Assembly: GCA_006176705.1 (NCBI GenBank)
Contig: QRFJ01000294.1
Coordinates: 682,001 to 746,000 of the forward strand
Direction of reading: 5' to 3'
DNA from: Cocos nucifera
Lineage: Eukaryota; Streptophyta; Magnoliopsida; Arecales; Arecaceae
DNA: 64,000 bases
A program made the position numbers and the translations under genes. The notes beneath the pieces are model-generated. The model saw only the letters and a program-made list of their open reading frames with translations, was not told where the DNA came from and did no database searches. This document shows, piece by piece, positions 47,601 through 59,800 of this stretch. Within the stretch, counting starts at the first letter, position 1. Each line of letters starts with the position of its first letter.

Positions 47601-50600
47601 GCCAATCTCAGAAAGTTGATTTATAATCCCATTATTGATATATTCATTGTTAATTTTAGGGACATAATTTGTGATCCCATTCTCAGACCCATGTTTATTA
47701 AGAATTTCTCTTATTTGTTCTTCTAAAATACTCATAAATTGAGTTTTTGTTTTAGGAGTTAAGTTTGATTCAATGGGTGTTGGAATGGTGACTAAAGGCG
47801 GTTTTAATTCTGGAGGTAAATTAATGTGATCTTGCTTAAACAACTCCGTTGACTCTTCATTACATACCTCTTGATTTTTATAAGAAGAACCGACTTTTAG
47901 GGTTGAAGGGAATAGGTTTTTAGGTTTATAAGTTTCGGGTAAATCATCTATTCTCTTTTCCCCTTTTTCTATCTCATTTAAACTGGAACTAGCATCAATA
48001 CTAATTCCTAGCTCGGGTGTTTCTATGTGGTTAGTCTCAGTACTAACCTGTTCCTCTAGGTGTATCCTATGTTGAACTATGGAAAGGCTTATTCCTTTAA
48101 TGTCTGTCATGGTCCAGCCTATTGCTTCTCAATTTTCTCTTAAGACCGCTAATAATTCCTCCTCTTGGTTAGGATTCAGGTCTGATGCAATAATTACAGG
48201 CAAGGTTTTCTTTGGACCAAAATATGCATACTTGAGGTGCTCAGGGAGAGGTTTCAACTCTACTTTGGGTGCCTCTTCTTTTGATGACTCGGATGATGGT
48301 TTAGTCATTTCTATGAATGGTTCAGTGGGAGGCTCAACAGACTCAGCACTCAAGTCTTCTCTAGTGTCAGGTGTATTTACCTTATTATCCACTTATTTTC
48401 CTGATCTCAAGGAATGAATATCATTAACTTGATTAACCTGGTTTCCTTGGAATGGTCTACCATTTTGATTCTTAGGGTTGGGTTCAGGTTGGCTAGGTAG
48501 CCTATCTCATTCATGTTCACTTATGGTAGATGCCAACTGACCAATTTCTAAGCGGGCTATGGCCTGAGAATTTGAATTCAGAATTTGGCTCATAGTTTGC
48601 ATGAAATTGCTTAAGGTAGCATTAGTGTCAACATTAGATTTGGCTAGGTTTCCAGGCTTTTCTCTAAAGAACTAGGTTTCTTTTCATTAATATTAAAGTC
48701 TAGTGGTGGCAGGGTGTTTATCACAGGATTAGGCCTTGGGTTCTGCTGATTGAAGCTTGGACTGCCTACATTTGGGTTTTGTAACCATGAAAAATTTGGA
48801 TGATTCCTCCGATCTGGATTGTAAGTGGGTGCATAGGGATTGTTCAACGGTCTCTGATATGTGGCATCATTCACTTGTGCACATCCATTATCTAACTGGT
48901 TCATTGAGAGGAGACATTCCTCAAGGACATGGTCTAGTGTATTGCACCCGTTGCACATAGGTGCAGATACTTTGTTCACACTGGCTGATCTCTGAAGTTC
49001 TAAGGCCTCTAGCCTACGTGTCAACGTTGCAATTTTGGCTTCTGCAGCTAGAAAGGTTTGGTAAATTCCACCTCTTGAAGGTGTGGATTTTTCTGATTCC
49101 CTAGTTTCCCATTGTAAACTTTTCTCGGCTAGGTTTTCTAAAAATTGCCAGGCTTCATTTGGTTCTTTGTACATAAATTGTCCCTGGCACATGGATTCTA
49201 GCATTGTTCGGAAATTTGAATCTAACCCTTTATAAATTATTTGGCATAGCCTCCAAGTTTCTATTCCATAGTGTGGGAATTGGGTCATGAGGTTCTTAAA
49301 TCGGTCGAAGTATTTTCAAAATGATTCACTAGCTAGTTGATAGAATTGATTTATTTTATTTCTAATTCTAGCTATTTTATGATGAGGAAAATATTTTTTT
49401 AAGAATATTCCCACAAAGCCCTCTCAGGTCGTGATAGATTAATTTGGAAGACTATAAAGCCACTTTTTGGCATTATCCTTAAGGGCAAAATTGATTAATC
49501 TCAATTTGATTTCGTCCTCTGACAATTATTGTAGTTTCATGATTGCACAAACATCTTCAAATTCCCGAATAAATATATATGCATCCTCTATTCCCATGAA
49601 TTTTGGAAGCATATTAATGATTTAAGGTTTAATTTCAAAGTTGTTTACTATGGGTTGGGGTAACCTAATACAAGAGGGTTGGACGGAACCAACTGGATAA
49701 CATAAATCCTTAAGGGTTTGAGGCTGAGACTGATTTGATAAATTTATTGTGGATGTTGAGGTTGTAGAATCTGAAATAGAAACTAAATCCATTTTGACTA
49801 GTCGACCTGAAGTCCTCCACACGGGTGTTGGAGAATTCACTATATTCTCAATGTCCTCAATCTTTTTATTTATTTATTTTATTTTATTTTTAAAGAAAAA
49901 AAAGATAAAAAAAAAAATCTAAAGAAGAGATCCTAAGGAGTCCTATAACTAAAAAGAGAGAGAAGAATTAGATTTAATTTGGTTTGATGTTGGTTAGTAA
50001 TCAAGTTGGTCAATCAATCCCGACAAAGGGTTATCCTAGATCTAAACAACTTCTAACTGCCAAGGTCACCTTCAAGCCCTCCAAGTATAAGATCAGCCAA
50101 TCAACTGGCCAGGTAAGTGTAAGGTCGGTAGGAGTCCCCCCATTGCTTGCCTTAGACACCAATTGTGCTTGGCCAGATAAGCTAACGGAACCAATTAGAA
50201 ACCACCTTCCTTCGGGCCCAGTCGTTCCTGAACCACTTTCCTAGACACCAGTCAAATTGACTTACCCTAACCTAGTTCAACTCTTAGGATTCCTTATCCT
50301 ATTGAGCTCGAGCTCCTAGGGCTGATGTCTAATTGATTTTAAAATTAAAAGCTTAGGTCAATGCAGGATGCTGGTTGATTGTTTGTGGGCTAAGGAAGAA
50401 TGATCAAATCCCCACCTTATCTTGTTTAATTGGGTTGTGCCCTTAATTCGATTTAATATGATATGCAAAAAAAAAAATTAGTTTTGATAAGTACCATAAA
50501 TTTACCTATAAAAGCATCAATTTATCAATTAATTTATCTTATTTTTAAGAATTAATTGATACATATTTTTGAAAAATTCATATTTAAAAAATTAATTAAA

Positions 50601-51528
50601 AAAATAATAAAAATAAAAAAAATAAAATTTTAATATCAATGGAAAGAGCTTATTTTTTTTTATCACAACGAAATAAGTTTCGAGTAAAACGAAGCTAAAA
50701 CGAAAAAGATATGAATTTCTAAAAAAATAAAATAATTAAAATAAATAAATAAATGAAAAATAACATATGGCTCAGTCGGCTCAAGCCGCCATGCCGCAAC
50801 AGTCGGCGCGTCCAAATGCACCGAGCCAAGCCGACCAAGCCGGCGCGCCAAGCCAGCCACGTTAGCTGACTCAAGCCCAGAAGCCACCCGTCGGTCTATA
50901 GCATAGTGTGAACCACCAGCTCAACAAAAACGGGCAAATCAAAGCTTGCCACGTGGAGGACCTAGACCCTTAAAGAGTTTATAGAAAATCCATCGCGGCT
51001 TACGGGGCAATCTGATCTTTCACTCGATGATAGGAGCGCTGATTGGCTACGGTGTGCGGTGCGGCCGGTCCACGCGGTCCATAGGAACAGTAAATGCGCA
51101 GTCGTGCGGTGGTGGTTGCTTGCGGTCAAGATCGGATGGTCAAGATTTATTCCAACTTTGATTTGATTTCTGATTTCACCCGGATCGCCATCGGACGGCA
51201 GCACTTGATTCTAGCTTCGATTCGACGGTCCAGAAAGCTCCCGACGGCGATCAGACTCTCAGGCGCGTGATCAACGGCCTAATTTTCTCCATCAAGCACA
51301 TTCCTATCAAGTTTTTGACGTCATTGCCGGGGAAGGAATAGATGCATTTTTTTTTATTTCTTTGATTTTTTTATAAATTAATTATAAATTTTTTTTTCTT
51401 GTAAATATTGCTTGCTAATTTTTTTATTATTTTGCAGAAAAAGTGGTTAAAGAATCAAAAGAATCAGGGTAAGGAATGAATCATTCAGTTTTGCTTGGTG
51501 AGATCAATCCTAACCCTAATCCTTTTCC

Positions 51529-51559
<31 letters not shown>

Positions 51560-54500
51560 AAATTAAATTTTAAAAAAATATCCACTTAAATCTAATTAAA
51601 AAAAAATCTCATGACAAGATTAGAAATCCTAACTGTTTAGAGCATGCATCATATTAGTTTTATTTTTATTTTTATTTTTTTGGTGATTGCTGGAGACAAG
51701 GTAAGCCTTTCAGAATTCAATTAGTTGCATGCATCTAGTTTAAATTGCATAGAACCTCTTGTTTGAAAATCTGAATATGCATATCATATTGAATCAACTT
51801 AAGGGCACAACCCATTAAATAAGATAAGGTGGGGATTTGATCATCCTTCCTTAGCCCACAAACAACCAACTCTCATATTGCATTAAGCCAAATCTTAACT
51901 CTTAAAATCCATTAGACGTTAACCCTTAAAGATATTCGAGCTCAATAGGACAAGAAAACCTTAGAGTTGAAACGGGTTAGGATTAATCAATTTAACTGGT
52001 GTCTAGGAAAGTGGTTCAGGGACGACTGGGCTCGAAGAAAGGTAGTTACTTAATTGGTTCCGTTCGCTTACCTGGCCAAGCACAATTGGTGTCTAAGGCA
52101 AGCAATGGGAGGACTCCCACCGACCTTACACTTACCTGGCCAGTTGATTGGCTGATCCTACACTTGGAGTGCTCGAAGGCTGACTTGGAATAGTTAGAAG
52201 CTGTCTAGATCTAGACTGATCTTAGGTTAAGACTAATTTGTTTGAAACTTGTTTGAAAATAAAAAATTTTACTTTAGGTATTTTCAATCTCTATTGCCCT
52301 GACATAAGATTGTCCTGGCATAACGGGAAGTTATGTTGCATGGTTGTCCTAGGGTATGAAAAGGGTGCATTAACTTAGAACTTAAAAAAAGAGAGTTTAA
52401 AAAAAAATTAAAAAAAATAAAAAAAAAAGATTGAGGACATTGAGAATATAGTGAATTCTCCAATACCTGTATGGAGAAGAATTTCAGATCGACTAGTCAA
52501 AACGGATTTAGTTTCTATTTCAGATCCTACAACCTCAATATCCATAATGAATTTAGCAAATCAGTCTCAACCTCAAACTCTTAAGGACTTATGTTATCCA
52601 GTTGGTTCCATCCAACCCTCTTGTATCAGGTTGCCCCAACCCATGGTAAACAACTTTGAAATTAAACCTCAAATCATTAACATGCTTCCAAAATTCACGG
52701 GAATAGAGGATGCATATATATTCATTAGGGAATTTGAAGAGGTTTGTGCAATCATGAAACTACAACAATTGTCAGATGAAATCAAACTAAGATTAATCAA
52801 TTTTGCCCTTAAGGATAATGCCAAAAAGTGGCTTTATAGTCTTCCAAATCAATCTATCACGATCTGGAAGGGCTTTGTGAGAATATTCTTAAAAAAATAT
52901 TTTCCTCATCATAAAATAGCTAAAATTAGAAATGAAATAAACCAATTCTATCAACTAGCTAGTGAATCATTTTAGAAATACTTCGATCGATTCAAGAACC
53001 TCTTGACCCAATGTCCACACCATGGAATAGAAACTTGGAGGCTATGCCAAATAATTTATGAAGGGTTAGATTCAAATTCTCGAATAATGCTAGAATCCAT
53101 GTACCAAGGACAATTTATGTACAAAGAACCAAATAAAGCCTGGCAATTTTTAGAAAACCTAGCCGAAAAAAGTTTACAATGAGAAACAACTAGGGAACTA
53201 GAAAAATTCATACCTTCAAGAGGTGGAATATACTAAATTCAAACCTTCCTAGCTGCAGAAGCCAAAATTGCAACTCTGACACGTAGGTTAAAGACCTTAG
53301 AACTTCAGAAACCAACTAGTGTGAACCAAGTATCTGCACCCATGTGCAACGGGTGCAATGCACCGGACCATGTCCTTGAGGAATGTCCCTTCCCAATGAA
53401 CCAATTAGATAATGGGTGTGTATAAGTGAATGATGCCACATATCAGAGACCGTTGAACAATCCCTATGCACCCACTTACAATCCAGATTGGAGGAATCAT
53501 CCAAAATTTTCATGGTCACAAAATCCAAATGCAGGTGGTCCAAGTTTTAATCAGCAGAACCCAAGGCCTAATCCTGTGATAAACATCCTACCACCATCAG
53601 GCTTTAATATTAATGAAAATAAACTTAGTTCTTTAGAGAAAAGTCTAGAAGCCCTAGCCAAATCTAATGCTGACACCAATGCCACCTTAAGCAATTTCAT
53701 GCAAACCACGGGCCAAATTCTGAATTCAAATTCTCAGGCCATAGCCCACTTGGAAATGCAAGTGAGTCAGCTAGCATCTACCATAAGTGAACGTGAATGA
53801 GGTAGGCTACATAGCCAACCTGAGCCCAACCCAAGGAATCAAAATGGTAGACCATCCCAAGGAAACCAGGTTAATCAAGTTAATGCTATTCATTCCTTGA
53901 GATCAGAAAAACAAGTGGATAATAAGATAAATACACCTGACACTAGAGAAGACTTGAGTGCTGAGTCTGTTAAACCCCCCACTGAACCACTCATAGAAAT
54001 GACTAAACCATCACCCGAGTCATCAAAAGAAGAGGCACCCAAAGTAGAGTTGAAACCCTTCCCTTAGCACCTCAAGTATGTATATTTAGGTCCAAAGAAA
54101 ATCTTGCCTGTAATTATTGCATCAAACCTGAATCCTAATCAAGAGAAGGAATTATTAGCGGTCTTAAGAGAAAACCGAGAAGCAATAGGCTGGACAATGA
54201 TAGACATTAAAGGAATAAGCCCTTCCATAGTTCAACATAGGATACACCTAGAGGAACTAGTTAGTACTGAGACTAACCACATAGAAGAACCCGAGCCAGG
54301 AATTAGTACTGATGCTAGTTCCAGTTTAAATGAGATAGAAAAAGGAGAAACGAGAATAGATGATTTAAGCAAAACTTATAAACCTAAAAGCCTGTTTCCT
54401 TCAACCCTAGAAGCCGGTTCTTCTTACAAAAATCAAGAGGCATGTAATGAAGAGTCAATGGAGTTGTCTAAACAAGATTACATTAATTTACTTCCAGAAT

Positions 54501-56793
54501 TAAAACCGTCTTTAATCACCATTCCAGCATCCATTGAATCAAATTTAACTCCTAAAACTCCATTCATGAGCATTTTAGAAGAACAAATAGGAGAAATTCT
54601 TAATAAACATGGGTCTGAGAATGGGATCATAAATTCTGTCCCTAAAATTAACAATGAATATATCAATAATGAGATTATAAATCAACTTTCTGAGATTGAC
54701 AATCCAAAACTATTGGAATTTGTCAATCCAGTATTTGACACAGGATAGTAAGCTGCATTGTGTCTGGCTGAAGATGGTAAACTTAGCGCTTGTTGGAAGG
54801 CAACCCAATATTTAGTTTTTTTAAGTTGATTTTTTTTTAGGATAATTTGAATAAAGGAGAGCTCAAATTTTTAAAGGCATGTACTGGATCAAAAATATAG
54901 TCAGGTGTATTCTTCCATGTTCTTTATTACATCCTTTATTTTTTTCTCTTCATTGAGGACAATGTCGATTAAGTTAGGAGGAAGAAAAATAAAAATTTTA
55001 AAATTTTAAGTCTTCGAAAAAGCTAGTATTTAGTATTTAGACACCTGATTATGCTTAAGAATTGAATTAAACTAAGCATTTTTAAAAGAAAATTAATGCA
55101 CAGATCAGAGAATCTGTGAGATATTGAGGAATCAAGTATTAAGAAAATTCAATAAAGAATTAAGTCCAGAACATAAAAAAATTTTCTTGGAGCATTTCTA
55201 ATTTTTTTCTACCAGCATCAAAGAAAAGTCTACTTTTTATAGGCTTGTGTAGGGTAACTATACGTTTCTTCATATAAAAAAATTAAATAAAATAGTTTTC
55301 AGATACTTCTCACTGAGTAACCGGGCCTCTTTGCTTAAGCAAGCATTGAGTTTCGCATCAAAAAATGGGAAGGGCAAAGAAGCTCGTTGTAAAGCTAGTC
55401 TTAACTCGTAGCCTATTTGATTCGAGCTAGTAAGCCCAAAGGGCATTCTATACCTAGTGCCCTAAAGCTAATTGATTTGGGAGTCATTGGCCCAAGACTC
55501 GCTACATGGATCAAATAGAAAGCTTAATGAGTTAAGACACTCAATAGTGATACAATGTTAAAATAAAAATTTAAAAAAAAAATATTGATTTTTTACCGAG
55601 TAACCGGATCCCGTTGCCTAAGCAATGATATTCGCATCAAAAAGTGGGTAATGTAAAAATAAAAATCAATAAATGAAGGACGGAAGTAGCAATACACTTG
55701 TCTATATGAAAGTTTAGACAAATCAGAGATAAAGATGGGATAAATTTAAAAAAATCAGAAAAATTTAATGTTCTTTACTTAATTTTTCTATTAATAAGTA
55801 TTAATACCCCAATGATATATCTCACTTAAGCTCTACTGAATATCAATGATCATTTTAAAAACTGCTTAGGTAAAATTCGAAACTCTAAAGTTAAAAAATA
55901 TTTAAAACTAAATTCTTTCTTTACTCGAGGACGAGCAAAGCTTAAGTTGGGAGGTGTGATAAGTACCATAAATTTACCTATAAAAATATCAATTTATCAA
56001 TTAATTTATGCTTATTTTTAAGAATTAATAATTAATTGATACATATTTTTAAAAAAATTATATTTAAAAAATTAATTAAAAAAATAATAAAAATAAAAAA
56101 ATAAAATTTTAATATCAATGGAAAGAGTTTATTTTTCTGATTATAACGAAATAAGTTTCGAGCAAAATGGAGCTAAAACGGAAAAGATATGAATTTCTAA
56201 AGAAATAAAATTTAAAAAAAATTAAATGAAAAATAACATACTGCTCAGCTGGCTGAAGCCGCCACGCCGCAGCAGCCGGCGCGTCCAAACACGCCGAGCC
56301 AAGCCGACCAAGCCAACGCGCCAAGCCAGCCACACTAGCCGACTCAAGCCCAGAAGCCACCTACCGATCTACAGCACAGTGTGAACCGCCAGCTCAGCAA
56401 AAACGGATGAATCAAAGCTTGCCACGTGGAGGACCTAAATCCTTAAAGGGTTTACAAAAAATCCATCGTGGCTCACGGGGCAATCTAGTCTTTTCACTCA
56501 ATGACAGGAGCGCTGATTGGCTACGATGTGCGGTGCGGCCAGTCCACGCGGTCCATGGGAACAGTAAATGCGCGATCGTGCGGTGGTGGTTACTTGCGGT
56601 CAAGATCGGACGGTCAAGGTTTATTCCAACTCTGATTTGGTTTCTGATTTCACCCAGATCGCCATCAGACGGCAGCGCTTGATTCCAGCTTCGATCCAAC
56701 GGTCCAGAAAGCTCCCGACGGCGATCAGACTCTCAGGCGCATAATCAATGGCCTAATTTTCTCCATCAAGCGTGTTCCTATCAGTATGTATGT

Positions 56794-56824
<31 letters not shown>

Positions 56825-59800
56825 CACACACACATATATATACATATATATATATATGCACGCGTGCGCGCATGTGTGTGCATGTATATGCATGTATGTA
56901 TATATATATAGGTGTATGTACATGTATGTATATGCATGTATATGTATATATATGTATATATATGTGTGTGGGTGTGGGTGTGTGTGTGAGACTACACACT
57001 TTATGTTAAATCTTTTGTAAAATATTTAATGATTAAAAATCAATGCTAGACCCTTAAAATATACTATTGATCATGATCTAATCACTACAAATGCCTGGAA
57101 AATAAAAATTACCTGTTTTCCTTATCTATAGCCTATGCATCAAGTGGATACAAATTGGCAGTTTTAATGATATGAGACATATTTTGCTGCAACCTAAGCA
57201 TCAAATTTCACTGATTTTCAATCTATATATAGTTTAACATGTTTAGATCATGATAAATAAAGTGAATCTCAATTTAAAAATGTCCTATCATTTATTTTAG
57301 CACAATAGTACAATGGGCACCATCCATTTTACCCGTGTAATGCATAGGTTAGATATCTCCAACAAATATAACTTTTTATCCTTAGGTGCTTTTATAAGTG
57401 TAGATCATAACCATGTGGATCTTTGATTTGGATGCCTCAACATTAATTTTAGAATTGTTAAATCTTTTATGAAAGAAGCATATAATGTGTAGTCCTGTCA
57501 TCTATATTTGAAGTCAGATTTGGCCACATGAAATCAGAAGATATGGATCTGATAATGATGATCCAAGCCTTTAAATGTAATCTACGGCCTCTAAATCACT
57601 TACAAACTAAAAATCATGTAATTTAGAGACCCCTAGAATATGCATCATGTCAAAAATGGTCATTTTAAATAACATGATAAAATGCATACTTTTAAGGGTC
57701 TCCAAATTATACAATTTTTGGTCTATGGGCCGTTTAGAGGTAGTAGATCACATTCCAAAGTTCGAATCATCATTGTTGGAATCCTATCTTCTGATTTTGC
57801 CTGATTGGATGACTTCAAATGCAAGTGACTGTATCCTAGTTCAACTCTCTGCATATAATACATAATTCTTAATTTTTTTTCCTCCAGTCACACCTGTGAT
57901 GCATAAGCACTCATGACACCAACAACATTTTAACCTATAATCAAATTAATATCCATTAACATCATTTATCCCTTTCAGATTTATAATATTATCCTTAATT
58001 TTATCCTTAATTTTATCCACTATAGTTCAAAACTGCAAATTAAGTCCCTAGCCCATACAAGAAACATAAAAGGTTGGGCTTAGATTGACAAACAATCATA
58101 TTAAGATGATTAAACTATGAAATAAACCATACCATGATGCCATATATTATTATTCAGGAATTTGAAAACAGTTAAACTCTTTCCTTCTGAACATAAAACA
58201 GAGCATGGATGTTATGTGATGTCCATATAACCAATGTGAGGATAACAAAACTTGTGTTCAACAGTGTTTGCATTCATACCTTCTGAATGGCTGTATTATT
58301 TATGCAGTTTATCAAAGTTCCAAGTTGTTTAGGTTTTATTTGTTCGTGTATGACACTAGTAAAAGCATTTCTTCTTAATTACAAGAAAAAGATAAGAATA
58401 ATATCATCCAGTTAACATAATAGACATATCCTTATCTGATTGTGAAGTGTATTATGAAAGAAAACCATATAAGCATAAGAAGTTCAAGAAAAAATTTATA
58501 CAAATAACAAAGAAATGGTGTATATTTAACTAAAGAGTTGAAACTTGAGATAAATATTGATTATCCAATGAAATTAACTTGGTAAATTATCAGCTCAGCT
58601 TAAGCATTTCAAGGATATGAACAACCAACCTTCACAAGAAAATTGATCATTGTGGTTCACATGATTCATCATAAAAGAATAGACAGCTGCATTTGGTTGA
58701 ATGGGATGTATGTTAGCTCTTGCAGAACAATCCACCATCTTTTCCTGAAAAATGCACACATCATTTACATACTGGATCCAGGAATTATAACAGCAGACTA
58801 CAAATGTTGGATATGCCAACAAAGAAACCATATCTCCAGTCTAAAGGAATTGCATATATGCAGATTCTTTCCTTTGACTGATAATTAAACCTATTTTTCT
58901 GATGGATTCTTCCTAATCAACAAGACAGAAGCATGTTTTATGTTAAAACATAAAATGAAATAATAAACCCTCCACAACAAAAGTAAAACAGACAGTTAGA
59001 CAAAACAAGAAAGAATTTGATATCATGATCTCTTGAGGCTGCATACTTGAAAAATATAACTAAAAAATGGTCATTGATAGAAACAGAATCTTGCATAGGA
59101 AAACATATATATAATTAAAATGGAGTCCACTGGAGTGGATAAGAATGTTACCTTTCTGTCTTTGACTTTCTTTCCTGCATAATATTCTTCTTGCTTCCGC
59201 CGTTTACTATTTTCCTTCTTCTATAATTAATACCAGAATATTAGTTCAAAATGACAAATTTCACATGAATATGGTAAGCAGGTGTCCATTTTAACAATAA
59301 TAAAAGCATCTGAAATAACTACAGAAAATTAAAGATTCTTATTATTTAAATAAGATGGATCTGAGGTGGTGGGGTGTGAATGTTCCACTAATAGCCAAAA
59401 ACCCTTTGGACTATATAATACAAAATTACCATCTGGAGATCAATTCTTGCCTTTATAGACAAGCACTATAATATAGTGCAGCACGACATGATTATTTGCA
59501 TCTTGATTAATATGTAACATTACATTAAAATAGATCTGGGACATGTGCAATGCATGTAAAAGGAAGCAAGTATGGTTGTGATCTCCTGTCTAATTAAAAA
59601 TGTCTAATTAAAAAAAACTTTTACTATTGTTGAAATAACTTGATAAATAGATTTCCACCATTGGCTGGTGCACTTGTCTTGTTTCTCTCCCTTTAAGACA
59701 GAGCAAGAAGGGAGCAAAGGTAGTGCATGGAGTAAAGGTTGATGTCTCTATGGATGTGCAGAGGGTGGAGACTTGTAAAGTCAGATGGTGTGTATATATG

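Larger units (their letters stand above)
44723..50470 (-). mobile_element. Gypsy element A (5'-truncated, minus strand)
   Basis: Reading on the - strand: leader (about 50470-49850), gag (49840-48640), gag tail fused to the first part of reverse transcriptase (48392-47553), a 1.2-kb non-coding tail, a polypurine tract (AAGTTGGGGGG, 46339-46329) and a 1605-bp 3' LTR. The primer-binding site and 5' LTR are missing; the sequence breaks off at about 50470 where the (+) central LTR region begins. Protease, most of RT, RNase H and integrase are absent. Confidence 0.82.
44723..56783. mobile_element. 12-kb inverted pair of gypsy elements sharing one central LTR
   Basis: The left outer end TGATAGGAAC and the right outer end GTTCCTATCA are the same LTR terminus in opposite orientation. 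From left: LTR (-), element A internal (-, 3' to 5'), then without A's own primer site or 5' LTR a (+) LTR, element B internal (+), LTR (+). A internal from 46328 to about 50470 is the inverse of B internal from about 51770 to 55956. GTAT-type simple repeats lie against both outer borders. No 5-bp target duplication is visible (AAACT left, GTATG right; AGTTT before the central LTR). The block lies in intron 4 of the DUF3755 gene. Confidence 0.85.
50485..56783 (+). mobile_element. Gypsy element B (plus strand, two short LTRs)
   Basis: LTRs 50485-51309 and 55957-56783. After the 5' LTR comes TTTTTGACGTCATTGCCGGG, close to the primer-binding phrase of Athila/Tat-type elements. A leader (51340-52440), gag (52451-53800) and the RT-start fusion (54104-54748) follow. 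A non-coding tail and the polypurine tract (AAGTTGGGAGG, 55944-55954) complete it. As in A, protease, the rest of RT, RNase H and integrase are missing, so B is non-autonomous by descent rather than by a private deletion. Confidence 0.87.

Noticed and set aside
56725..57020. Open frames on both strands with repeated His-Ile-Tyr-Thr
   Set aside because: Again pure microsatellite; both strands are open at once, and no homology is expected.
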